Assembly: GCA_036558905.1 (NCBI GenBank)
Contig: DATBER010000123.1
Coordinates: 1-33,946 of the forward strand
Length of the DNA stretch: 33,946 nt
Direction: 5' to 3'
DNA from: DASXRA01 sp036558905
Lineage (GTDB): Bacteria > Actinomycetota > Actinomycetes > Mycobacteriales > Jatrophihabitantaceae
A model generated the notes under the pieces. It ran no database searches. It worked only from the letters and a program-made list of their open reading frames with translations, and had not been told where the DNA came from. This document shows, piece by piece, positions 7,668-17,062 of the stretch. The position numbers were made by a program, and so were the translations under genes. Position 1 is the first letter of the stretch. Every line of letters starts with the position of its first letter.

Positions 7668-7671
<4 letters not shown>
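7006..7671 (+). CDS. purQ: Phosphoribosylformylglycinamidine synthase subunit PurQ (glutaminase)
   Basis: 221 residues. This class I glutamine amidotransferase frees ammonia from glutamine for PurL. The nucleophile elbow GICNGFQVL places the catalytic C87, and MPHPEHAVEAL supplies H196 and E198 of the triad. VVTFPGSLDDRD and ILPGGFSYGDYLRAGAIARF are PurQ-specific. GTG at 7006 (VSSRVGVVTFPGS) is preferred because upstream residues are not PurQ-like. A dyad GGCAA-AC-TTGCC (6992-7003) lies just upstream and no ribosome site is visible. The stop overlaps the purL ATG (ATGA, 7668-7671). Confidence 0.96.
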
Positions 7672-9923
<2,252 letters not shown>

Positions 9924-9978
9924 AGTACAGGCATAGGATTTCCGCGGTACATCACGACGGATCGGTGGGGGGTGCCGC

Positions 9979-10959
9979 GTGAGCCAGCCGCCGTACGGTT
10001 CGAACTGGCCGCCCGAGCAAGGCGGCGAACAGCCGGACCCGGATGCCACCCAGCGCCGGCCCGACCCCGGGCCGACCGAGCAGCTGCCCGATTGGGGCGC
10101 CACCCAGCAACAGCCGGAACGGGGACCCACCCAGCAACTTCCCGAGTGGGGTCCCACGCAGCAGTTGCCCGACTGGGGATCCGGTCAACAGCCGCCCGGG
10201 TACGGCGAACCGCAGTACCCGAACCCGACCCGGCCGCTGCCGCCGTACCAGCCGCCGCCCGGACAGTGGGGCGGCCCACCGCAGGGCCTGCCGGGACCGC
10301 CCTACCAGCCGCCGTACCCGCCCGGACCGCCCGGCCCGCCCGGACCGCCGTGGGGCCAGCCGCCCCGGCGGCGCAACACCACGCTGATCGTCGTGCTGGC
10401 GATCATCGGCGTGCTGGTCGTGGGCGGTGCGGTCGCCGGCATCATCGTGGCCACCGGTGGCAAGAAGAAGCACGACACGCAGCAGACGACTCACCCGAGC
10501 GGGCAGACCAACTTCCCCCCACCGACCGGTGGCGGCACCAGTGCACCCGACTTCCCGACCAACGGCTCGACCGGCTTCCCGAGCTCCGGCATTCCGACCG
10601 CTACCGGCGGAGGCGGCGGAGGCGGCGACTCGGTCAAGGTGGTGATCGCGCAGAACGCCGAGACGGTTCTGCACGGCCTCGGCAATGACCAGCCGTCCGC
10701 GTTCTGCCCGCTGATCGACCCCACTGATCTCAAGCGGCTGCTCAAGGAGAAGCACCTCGGCCGGTGCAGCGACATCAAGCTGACCGACTCGACCAACAAG
10801 GCCGAGTACCAGACGTATTCGGTCACCGCCCCGGACGAGATCACGATCAACGGCGACAACGCCGAGATCCCGAGTGACGCCGGCTCGCCGTCGGACATCG
10901 GAACCGTCGACATGCGCAAGGACACCGACGGCAACTGGAAGTTCCGCTTCTACCCGTGA
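9979..10959 (+). CDS. Proline-rich single-pass membrane protein with 9-residue repeats
   Basis: 326 residues. The cytoplasmic N-terminus (1-130) is rich in Pro, Gln and Gly and contains four 9-residue repeats (GPTQQLPEW type) followed by PPYQPP and GPPGPPGPP stretches. A basic stop (RRR) precedes one membrane helix (about 135-158, TLIVVLAIIGVLVVGGAVAGIIVA). A Gly/Pro/Ser/Thr linker leads to a compact extracellular domain of about 110 residues (AQNAETVLHGLGNDQPSAFC onwards, with two cysteines). This architecture is common in actinobacterial envelope proteins of unknown role. GTG at 9979 follows GGTGGGGGGTG. Its stop overlaps the next gene by GTGA. Confidence 0.85.
   Translation: MSQPPYGSNWPPEQGGEQPDPDATQRRPDPGPTEQLPDWGATQQQPERGPTQQLPEWGPTQQLPDWGSGQQPPGYGEPQYPNPTRPLPPYQPPPGQWGGPPQGLPGPPYQPPYPPGPPGPPGPPWGQPPRRRNTTLIVVLAIIGVLVVGGAVAGIIVATGGKKKHDTQQTTHPSGQTNFPPPTGGGTSAPDFPTNGSTGFPSSGIPTATGGGGGGGDSVKVVIAQNAETVLHGLGNDQPSAFCPLIDPTDLKRLLKEKHLGRCSDIKLTDSTNKAEYQTYSVTAPDEITINGDNAEIPSDAGSPSDIGTVDMRKDTDGNWKFRFYP
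10069..10176 (+). repeat. Four imperfect 27-bp repeats coding 9-residue units
   Basis: Residues 31-66 of the proline-rich membrane protein are GPTEQLPDW, GATQQQPER, GPTQQLPEW and GPTQQLPDW. The second unit is most diverged. The coding repeats suggest expansion by duplication in a disordered cytoplasmic tail. Confidence 0.88.
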
Positions 10960-11708
10960 GCGCGCTGGACTCACTCGCGGCCGCGTTCCGCGAGCAGCGA
11001 GCCACGATCACCGACTGGCTGTCCGACCTGCCCGACGCCGCCTACACGCTGCCGTCGGTACTGCCCGGGTGGGATGTGCGACAGCTGACCGGCCACGTGC
11101 TCTACGCGGTAACGGGCACCATCGAGCGGATGAGCACCCGCGGCGACGGCCCGCCCACCCCGGTCGCCGAGTACGTCCGTCGCTACCGCCCGAACGCCGA
11201 GGCCATCGCGCAGCGGGCCGTCGAGATCGCCGGCGACCGCAGCGCGGCCGAGCTGCTGAGCGCGCTGCGCGACGAGCCCGATCTGGCACTGGACGCAGTC
11301 ACGCCGGCGACCGTGCTGCAGGGACCGCGCGGCCCGATCCGGGCCGACGACTGGCTGGCCACCCGGGTCGTGGAGATGGTGGCGCACGCCGACGACCTGT
11401 CCCGATCGATGCCCGACCGGACGCCGGTGCCACTAGTCCGTCCGGCGCTGGCCACGGCGACCCGGCTGTTGGCCGAGATCCTGGCCGCGCAGGCGCCGGG
11501 GCGGTCGGTGGAGCTTCGCGTACCGCCGTTCGTCGCTGTGCAGGCCATCGCCGGGCCGCGGCACACGAGGGGCACGCCGCCCAACGTGGTCGAGACCGAT
11601 CCGCTCACCTGGGTCCGGCTGGCCACCGGCCGCATCGCCTGGGCCGACGCGCCGGTGCAAGCCAGCGGCCAGCGGGCCGACCTGAGCGAGTACCTGCCGG
11701 TGCTCTGA
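10956..11708 (+). CDS. Maleylpyruvate isomerase (MDMPI)-family / sterol-carrier-like protein
   Basis: 250 residues. The N-terminal DinB-like four-helix part has SVLPGWDVRQLTGHVLYAV and TRVVEMVAHADDL, the pattern of mycothiol-dependent MDMPI-family enzymes with metal-binding His positions. The C-terminal segment NVVETDPLTWVRLATGRIAW ... ASGQRADLSEYLPVL is the sterol-carrier-like tail found in a family I recall beside pur genes in actinobacteria. The substrate is unknown. GTG at 10956 overlaps the preceding stop (GTGA). It is the last gene before the catabolic operon that separates it from purF. Confidence 0.85.
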   Translation: MSALDSLAAAFREQRATITDWLSDLPDAAYTLPSVLPGWDVRQLTGHVLYAVTGTIERMSTRGDGPPTPVAEYVRRYRPNAEAIAQRAVEIAGDRSAAELLSALRDEPDLALDAVTPATVLQGPRGPIRADDWLATRVVEMVAHADDLSRSMPDRTPVPLVRPALATATRLLAEILAAQAPGRSVELRVPPFVAVQAIAGPRHTRGTPPNVVETDPLTWVRLATGRIAWADAPVQASGQRADLSEYLPVL

Positions 11709-11716
11709 TTCGGGGG

Positions 11717-11745
11717 TTCCACGGACCGCCTGTGTTATGTAACAT
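11717..11745 (+). promoter_or_regulatory. Candidate leaderless promoter of the hydroxyproline operon
   Basis: -35 TTCCAC (11717-11722), 17-nt spacer, -10 TAACAT (11740-11745), then 8 nt to the ATG at 11754. No ribosome site is present, which fits a leaderless message starting at or near the ATG. The -10 overlaps a palindrome. Confidence 0.5.
11733..11744. promoter_or_regulatory. Putative GntR operator TGTTA-TG-TAACA
   Basis: A perfect 12-bp palindrome overlaps the -10 element. The GT...AC ends are typical of GntR-family sites, and a GntR/FCD regulator is encoded inside the operon that starts here, so autorepression with hydroxyproline or a pathway intermediate as inducer is the simple inference. 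Confidence 0.55.
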
Positions 11746-11753
11746 TGCACAGC

Positions 11754-12629
11754 ATGAACAAGCCCTGGCACGGAGTCCTGGTCGCCACCGCCCTGCCCTG
11801 GAACGAGGCGGGCGCGCCTGATCTCGAGCGCTACGCGGCGCACATTCGCTGGCTGGCCGAGAACGGCTGCGACGGCGCCATCCCCAACGGCTCACTCGGC
11901 GAATACCCGACGCTGAGCGTCGACGAGCGGTCGGCCGTCGTCCGCACCGCGCTGGAGGCCGCTCCGGACGGGTTCAGCGTCATCCCCGGCGTCGGCGCCT
12001 ACGGCTCGGACGAGGCCCGCCGCTGGGCCGAGCAGGCGGCCGAGGTCGGTGCCCCGGCCGTCATGGCCCTGCCGCCCAACACCTACCGGGCCGACGACCG
12101 CGCCGTGGTCGAGCACTACCGCGCGGTGGCCGCCGTCGGGCTGCCCGTCGTGGCCTACAACAACCCGATCGACACCAAGGTCGATCTGACGCCCGAGCTG
12201 CTGGCCCGGCTGCACGGCGAGGGGCTGATCGTCGGCGTCAAGGAGTTCACCGGCGACGTTCGCCGCGCCTATCGTCTGGCCGAGCTGGCGCCCGAGCTCG
12301 ACCTGATCGCCGGCGCCGACGACGTCGTGCTCGAGCTGGCGATCGCCGGGGCCAAGGGCTGGATCGCCGGCTTCCCCAATGCGCTGCCGGCCGAGTGCAT
12401 GGACCTGTGGCGGGCCGCGGCGGCCGGTGACCTGGCCAAGGCGGTGCCGCTGTACCGGCAGCTGCATCCGTTGCTGCGCTGGGACTCCCGGGTCGAGTTC
12501 GTCCAGGCGATCAAGTACGCGATGGATCTGGTGGGCCGCTACGGCGGTCCGTGCCGGGCGCCGCGCGTGCCGCTCACCGACGAGCACGCCGCGATCGTCC
12601 GCGCCGCGGTTGAGAGAGCGACGGGCTGA
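11754..12629 (+). CDS. DapA-family lyase, probable 1-pyrroline-4-hydroxy-2-carboxylate deaminase
   Basis: 291 residues of the dihydrodipicolinate synthase/N-acetylneuraminate lyase TIM-barrel family. Y135 (VVAYNNP) and the Schiff-base K163 (VGVKEFTGD) are present. The N-terminal site reads PNGSLGEYPTL where true DapA has the GGTTGE-type loop, arguing against lysine synthesis. In bacterial hydroxyproline catabolism a DapA-family enzyme deaminates and dehydrates pyrroline-4-hydroxy-2-carboxylate to alpha-ketoglutarate semialdehyde. The epimerase and D-hydroxyproline dehydrogenase genes that follow support that role. ATG at 11754 is preferred over the in-frame TTG at 11745, which lies in the -10/operator. 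It shares one base with the next start (TGATG). Confidence 0.85.
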   Translation: MNKPWHGVLVATALPWNEAGAPDLERYAAHIRWLAENGCDGAIPNGSLGEYPTLSVDERSAVVRTALEAAPDGFSVIPGVGAYGSDEARRWAEQAAEVGAPAVMALPPNTYRADDRAVVEHYRAVAAVGLPVVAYNNPIDTKVDLTPELLARLHGEGLIVGVKEFTGDVRRAYRLAELAPELDLIAGADDVVLELAIAGAKGWIAGFPNALPAECMDLWRAAAAGDLAKAVPLYRQLHPLLRWDSRVEFVQAIKYAMDLVGRYGGPCRAPRVPLTDEHAAIVRAAVERATG

Positions 12630-13630
12630 TGCGCTCGCGACGGATTATCCAGACCGTCGAGTCGCACACCGAGGGCATGCCGACCCGCGTCGTCACGGGC
12701 GGGGTCGGCGTCCTTCCCGGCGCGACGATGGCGCAACGGCGCGAGCACGTGATGACTCGGCAGGACGATCTGCGCACCCTGCTCATGTACGAGCCGCGCG
12801 GACACGGGGCCATGTCCGGCGCGATCCTGCAACCGCCCACCCGCCCGGACGCCGACACGGGCGTCGTCTACATCGAGGTCAGCGGCTGCCTGCCCATGTG
12901 CGGGCACGGCACGATCGGCGTGGCCACCGTGCTGGTCGAGACCGGGCTGGTCGAGGTCCGCGAGCCGGTGACGACGGTGCGGCTGGACACACCGGCCGGG
13001 CTGGTCGTGGCCGAGGTGGCCGTACGCGACGGGCGGGCCGAGAACGTCACGCTCACCAACGTGCCGTCGTTCGCCGTGTCGCTCGACGCCAAGGTCGAGG
13101 TGCCGGGCTTCGGGCTGGTCAGCTACGACCTGGCGTTCGGCGGCAACTTCTACGCGATCCTTTCGCTGGACTCGCTCGCCCTGCCGTACGACCGCGGGGC
13201 CAAGCAGCAACTGCTCGATGCCGCGCTGGCGATCATGGCGGCGATCAACGAGACGGCCCGGCCGGTGCATCCGCTCGACCCGGGCATCAGCGGGTGCCAT
13301 CACGTCTACCTCGCCGCGCCGGACAGCGACGCCCGCCACTCCCGGCACGCGATGGTCATCCATCCCGGGTGGTTCGACCGCTCGCCGTGCGGCACCGGCA
13401 CGTCCGCCCGGATGGCCCAGCTGCACGCCCGGGGCGAGCTGCCCCTGCACACCGAATTCGTCAACGAGTCGTTCCTGGGCACGCGGTTCGTCGGGCGGCT
13501 ACTCGACGAGACGACGGTCGGCGACCGGCCGGCCGTGGTGCCGTCGTTCACCGGGCGGGCCTGGCTGACCGGCACGGCCCAGTACTTCCTCGACCCGGAC
13601 GACCCGTTCCCGGCCGGGTTCCTGCTGTGA
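12629..13630 (+). CDS. Proline racemase family, probable 4-hydroxyproline 2-epimerase
   Basis: 333 residues. Both catalytic cysteines of the two-base mechanism are present: C91 in GCLPMCGHGTIG and C254 in DRSPCGTGTSA. Having both Cys points to an epimerase/racemase rather than trans-3-hydroxyproline dehydratase, in which one Cys is replaced. The enzyme would convert trans-4-hydroxy-L-proline to cis-4-hydroxy-D-proline, the substrate of the dehydrogenase encoded downstream. Proline racemase is possible in principle but does not fit the neighbours. The ATG overlaps the upstream TGA by one base and the stop overlaps the GntR start (GTGA). Confidence 0.88.
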   Translation: MRSRRIIQTVESHTEGMPTRVVTGGVGVLPGATMAQRREHVMTRQDDLRTLLMYEPRGHGAMSGAILQPPTRPDADTGVVYIEVSGCLPMCGHGTIGVATVLVETGLVEVREPVTTVRLDTPAGLVVAEVAVRDGRAENVTLTNVPSFAVSLDAKVEVPGFGLVSYDLAFGGNFYAILSLDSLALPYDRGAKQQLLDAALAIMAAINETARPVHPLDPGISGCHHVYLAAPDSDARHSRHAMVIHPGWFDRSPCGTGTSARMAQLHARGELPLHTEFVNESFLGTRFVGRLLDETTVGDRPAVVPSFTGRAWLTGTAQYFLDPDDPFPAGFLL

Positions 13631-14289
13631 GCGACGAATCGGGCGGCTCACCCACCGTCGCGCACCGCAGCCTCCGCTCGCAGGTGGCCGACGCGCTGCG
13701 CGGTGCCCTGGTGTCGGGCGAGCTCGAGCCGGGCACCGTCTACTCGGCGCCCACGTTGGCCGCCCGGTTCGGGGTGTCGGCCACTCCGGTGCGTGAGGCG
13801 ATGCTCGACCTGGCCAAGGAGGGCTTGGTCGACGCCGTCCGCAACAAGGGCTTCCGGGTCACGGTGGTCTCCGACCGGGCCCTGGACGAGCTGACCGAGA
13901 TCCGCGAACTGCTCGAGGTCCCGACCGTGACCCGGTTGGCCGGCCGGCTGTCGGCAACGGACATCGACGCGCTGCGCTCACTTGTGGCCCGGATCGAGCA
14001 GACGGCGGAGGCCGGCGATCTGATCCGCTACGTCGAGGCCGATCGCGAGTTCCACCTGCGATTGCTGGGCCTGAGTGGCAACGAGCAGCTGGTCACCATC
14101 GTCGGCGAGCTGCGCGCCCGGGCCCGGCTCTTCGGCCTGCACCGCTTGGCCCGTCAGGGCGACCTGGCGACCTCGGCTCGCGAGCACGCCGCCCTGCTCG
14201 ACGCCCTGGAGGCCGGCGATGCCGAGGTGCTCGAGAAGCTGATGCGCCAGCACCTCGGCCACGTCCGCGGCATCTGGGCGCACTCGTGA
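13627..14289 (+). CDS. GntR family regulator, FadR/FCD type
   Basis: 220 residues. The winged helix (about 12-78) has LRSQVADALRGALVSGELEPG and the recognition helix GVSATPVREAMLDLAKEGLV. The C-terminal FCD helical domain shows the expected metal and ligand-site residues D139, H143, H187 and H209. Such regulators usually bind a small carboxylate. It is embedded in the operon between the epimerase and the dehydrogenase, overlapping both (GTGA at 13627 and 14286). It probably controls this operon through the TGTTA-TG-TAACA site upstream of the first gene. Confidence 0.93.
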   Translation: MSDESGGSPTVAHRSLRSQVADALRGALVSGELEPGTVYSAPTLAARFGVSATPVREAMLDLAKEGLVDAVRNKGFRVTVVSDRALDELTEIRELLEVPTVTRLAGRLSATDIDALRSLVARIEQTAEAGDLIRYVEADREFHLRLLGLSGNEQLVTIVGELRARARLFGLHRLARQGDLATSAREHAALLDALEAGDAEVLEKLMRQHLGHVRGIWAHS

Positions 14290-15398
14290 GCGACGTCGTC
14301 GTCATCGGCGCCGGCATGGTGGGCGCCGCGTGTGCGTACTACGCCGCCCGGGCCGGCCTGGACGTGACCGTCGTCGATCGGGGCCCGGTGGCCGGCGGCA
14401 CCTCGGGCGCCGGTGAGGGCAACCTGCTCGTGTCCGACAAGCCACCCGGCCCCGAGCTCGACCTCATGCTGGTGTCGCTGGCCCGCTGGGCCGAGCTCGA
14501 CGCCGACGTCGGCGGATTCGAGTTCGAGCACAAGGGCGGCCTGATGGTGGCCGCGACCGCGGCCGGCGTTGCCGAGCTGAATGCCCTGGTCGAGGCCCAC
14601 CGGGCCCTGGGCGTCCAGGCCGAACTGGTCGACGACGCCCGCGAACGCGAGCCCGAGCTGGCGCCCGGCCTGGCCGGCGGCGCCTTCTACCCGCAGGACG
14701 CCCAGGTGCAACCGGCGCTGGCCGCCGCCCGACTGCTGCACGCCGCCGGCCTCGCCGTCCGGACCGGCGAGGTCACCGGCCTCGACCTCCGCGGCGATCG
14801 CGTGGTGGGCGTACGCCTGGGCGACGACGTCATCCCGGCCGAGCACGTGGTGAACGCCGCGGGCGTCTGGTCGGGTGAGCTGTCCCGGGCGTTCGGGGCA
14901 CCGGTGCCGATCGAGCCCCGGCGCGGCTTCGTGCTCGTCACCGAGCCGATGCCGCCGATCATCCGGCACAAGGTGTACGCCGCCGAGTATGTGGCCGACG
15001 TGGCCAGCGGCGACGCCGACCTTCAGGCGTCGGCCGTGGTCGAAGGCACGCCGGCCGGGCCCATCCTGATCGGGGCCAGCCGTGAACGGGTCGGCTTCGA
15101 CGCCGGCCGGCCGCTGGGCGTGCTGCGCCGGCTGGCCGCCCAGGCGGTGGCGCTGTTCCCGGTGCTCGCCGGCGTGCACACGCTGCGGGCGTATCGCGGC
15201 TTCCGGCCCTACTGCGCCGACCATCTGCCGATCATCGGCCCCGATCCGCGTCGTCCCGGGCTGTTCCACGCCTGCGGGCACGAGGGCGCCGGCATCGGCC
15301 TGGCACCGGCCACCGGCGAGCTGATCGCAGCCCTCATCACCGGCACGCCGCCCGCGCTGGACCCGGCCCCGTACGCCGCCGTACGGTTCGCGGCATGA
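14286..15398 (+). CDS. FAD-dependent oxidoreductase (DAO fold), probable D-hydroxyproline dehydrogenase beta subunit
   Basis: 370 residues. The N-terminal dinucleotide fold VVVIGAGMVGAACAYYAARAG binds FAD, and TSGAGEGNLLVSDKP, VNAAGVWSGEL and the C-terminal RAYRGFRPYCADHLPIIGP / GHEGAGIGLAPATGELIA are typical of the D-amino-acid oxidase family. In three-subunit D-hydroxyproline dehydrogenases this subunit oxidises the imino acid and passes electrons to the partner FAD and Fe-S subunits, encoded next. Starts at GTG in GTGA and ends in ATGA with the ferredoxin-like gene. Confidence 0.87.
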   Translation: MSDVVVIGAGMVGAACAYYAARAGLDVTVVDRGPVAGGTSGAGEGNLLVSDKPPGPELDLMLVSLARWAELDADVGGFEFEHKGGLMVAATAAGVAELNALVEAHRALGVQAELVDDAREREPELAPGLAGGAFYPQDAQVQPALAAARLLHAAGLAVRTGEVTGLDLRGDRVVGVRLGDDVIPAEHVVNAAGVWSGELSRAFGAPVPIEPRRGFVLVTEPMPPIIRHKVYAAEYVADVASGDADLQASAVVEGTPAGPILIGASRERVGFDAGRPLGVLRRLAAQAVALFPVLAGVHTLRAYRGFRPYCADHLPIIGPDPRRPGLFHACGHEGAGIGLAPATGELIAALITGTPPALDPAPYAAVRFAA

Positions 15399-15649
15399 CG
15401 GCGACGATGATGACTTTCACGTTCGAGGGCCGGTCCGTCACCGCCGAGCCCGGGCAAAGCGTGGCCGCCGCGCTGTGGGCCGACGGGGTCCGATCCTGGC
15501 GGCGCACCCGTCAGGGCGGGCAGCCCCGCGGTCTGTTCTGCGGCATCGGTGTGTGCTTCGACTGCCTGGTCGTCGTCAACGGCGTGGCCGGCCAGCGGGC
15601 CTGCCTGGTCGGGGTGCGCAACGGCGACGTCGTGCAGGCCCAGCCGTGA
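15395..15649 (+). CDS. Small [2Fe-2S] protein, probable D-hydroxyproline dehydrogenase gamma subunit
   Basis: 84 residues. Four cysteines in plant-type ferredoxin spacing, C49-x4-C54-x2-C57-x12-C70 (FCGIGVCFDCLVV...QRAC), bind one [2Fe-2S] cluster. The size and the sequence QPRGLFCGIGVCFDC match the small subunit of heteromeric sarcosine/hydroxyproline/octopine-type dehydrogenases. It has four-base overlaps with both neighbours (ATGA, then GTGA). Confidence 0.9.
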   Translation: MTATMMTFTFEGRSVTAEPGQSVAAALWADGVRSWRRTRQGGQPRGLFCGIGVCFDCLVVVNGVAGQRACLVGVRNGDVVQAQP

Positions 15650-16935
15650 TCCGCTACGACGTCGCCGTCGTGGGCGGCGGTCCGGCCGGGTTGGCCGCGG
15701 CTACGGCGGCGGTCCGCCGCGACGCTCGCGTGGCCATCGTCGACGCGGCGCCTCGCCTGGGCGGCCAGTACTGGCGGCACCGCCCGGGCGCCGAGCCGGC
15801 CGAACTGCGCCAAGCCCGCAGCGCCGCCGACCACCTGCCGAACAGCCCGGTGTGGTTCGTCGAGCCGGGTCCCGGCAGCGGCTTCCGGCTGCACAGCCCG
15901 GGCGGTCCGGTCCGCGCCGATCAGATCGTGCTGGCCACCGGCGCGCACGACCGCAGCCTGCCGTTCCCGGGCTGGACGCTGCCCGGCGTGGTCACCGCCG
16001 GCGGCGCTCAGGCGCTGCTGAAGGGCCACGGCGTTCTGGTCGGGCGCCGGGTCGCGGTCGCCGGCGCCGGGCCGTTCCTGCTCGTCGTCGCCGCCGGGCT
16101 GGCCGAAGCGGGGGCCACCGTGGTCGGCGTGTTCGAGGCCGGCCGGCTGCGTGGTTATGCCGGCCATCCGCGGGCGCTCAGTCCGGCCAAGCTGATCGAG
16201 GGCGGGCACTACGCGCGGGTGCTGGCCCGGCATCGCGTGCCGTATCGGCGCGGACACGTCGTGGTGGCCGCCCACGGTGACGAGTCCGTCGAGGCGATCA
16301 CCGTCGCATGCGGCGATCGGCAGCGCCGGATCGAGGTCGACGCGCTGGCCATCAGCTACGGGTTCGCCCCGCAGCTCGAACTCGCCGTCGCGCTCGGCTG
16401 TGACACCCGCCTTGACGTCGACGGCAGCCTGGTCGTGGCCGTCGACGTCGACCAGCGCACGTCCGTGCCCGGGGTGTTCGCCGCCGGCGAGGTCACCGGC
16501 GTGGGCGGCTCGGTGCTGGCCCAGCTCGAGGGCGGCGTCGCCGGCTGCGCCGTCACGGGCCAGGCGGTCGACCCGCGCGTGCGGCGGAAACGCAACCACG
16601 CCCGGCGGTTCGCCGCCGTCATGCACGACGTCCACCGCCCGCCGGCGTGGATCGAGCGGCTGGCCGACGACACGCTCGTGTGCCGCTGCGAGGAAGTGTC
16701 GTATAAGAGCCTGAAGCGGGCCGTCGATCTGGGCGCCACCGACACCCGCGCGGCCAAGCTGCTCAGCCGCGTCGGCATGGGCTGGTGCCAGGGCCGCACC
16801 TGTGGGCCGGTCGTCGCCTGCCTCACCGCTCACCTCAACGGCCGGGCGCCGACGGTCGCCGACCACGCCACGTTCGCCAATCGCCCGATCGCCCAGCCCG
16901 TCCGCCTCGGCGAATTGGCCGAGCCCGGCAGTTGA
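15646..16935 (+). CDS. FAD/NAD(P) oxidoreductase with C-terminal Fe-S Cys motif, probable D-hydroxyproline dehydrogenase alpha subunit
   Basis: 429 residues from GTG at 15646. VAVVGGGPAGLAAA (FAD) near the N-terminus, RRVAVAGAGPFLLVVAAGLAEAGA (second Rossmann motif) mid-protein, and VPGVFAAGEVTGVGG before a C-terminal BFD-like module with C346-x-C348 and C381-x4-C386 (VCRCEE...WCQGRTC), a [2Fe-2S] site. This is the large subunit that pairs with the DAO-type and ferredoxin-like subunits. No alpha-ketoglutarate-semialdehyde dehydrogenase follows, so that final step must be encoded elsewhere. The operon ends 127 bp before purF without a clear hairpin. Confidence 0.88.
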   Translation: MIRYDVAVVGGGPAGLAAATAAVRRDARVAIVDAAPRLGGQYWRHRPGAEPAELRQARSAADHLPNSPVWFVEPGPGSGFRLHSPGGPVRADQIVLATGAHDRSLPFPGWTLPGVVTAGGAQALLKGHGVLVGRRVAVAGAGPFLLVVAAGLAEAGATVVGVFEAGRLRGYAGHPRALSPAKLIEGGHYARVLARHRVPYRRGHVVVAAHGDESVEAITVACGDRQRRIEVDALAISYGFAPQLELAVALGCDTRLDVDGSLVVAVDVDQRTSVPGVFAAGEVTGVGGSVLAQLEGGVAGCAVTGQAVDPRVRRKRNHARRFAAVMHDVHRPPAWIERLADDTLVCRCEEVSYKSLKRAVDLGATDTRAAKLLSRVGMGWCQGRTCGPVVACLTAHLNGRAPTVADHATFANRPIAQPVRLGELAEPGS

Positions 16936-17027
16936 TCAGTTCGCGCGACCGCGCTGTCGAGGCGCGTCGGCCGCGTGCCGCCAAGCGATCCGTAGTCGCG
17001 CCTGGATCTGACGATCGTCGCGCCAAA

Positions 17028-17056
17028 ATGACCTGCTCGCGCTGGGTCCGTACACT
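17028..17056 (+). promoter_or_regulatory. Candidate leaderless promoter of purF
   Basis: -35 ATGACC (17028-17033, 4/6), 17-nt spacer, -10 TACACT (17051-17056). The purF GTG at 17063 falls exactly where transcription would start (+1), and there is no ribosome site at a usable distance. Confidence 0.55.
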
Positions 17057-17062
17057 CGAGGC

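Noticed and set aside
11754..12629. Lysine-pathway dihydrodipicolinate synthase (dapA)
   Set aside because: The substrate loop and the epimerase/D-hydroxyproline dehydrogenase neighbours point to hydroxyproline catabolism.
12379..13626. In-frame extension giving a 636-residue GntR protein
   Set aside because: The added part is the epimerase gene in another frame; the GntR N-terminus begins at GTG 13627 in GTGA.
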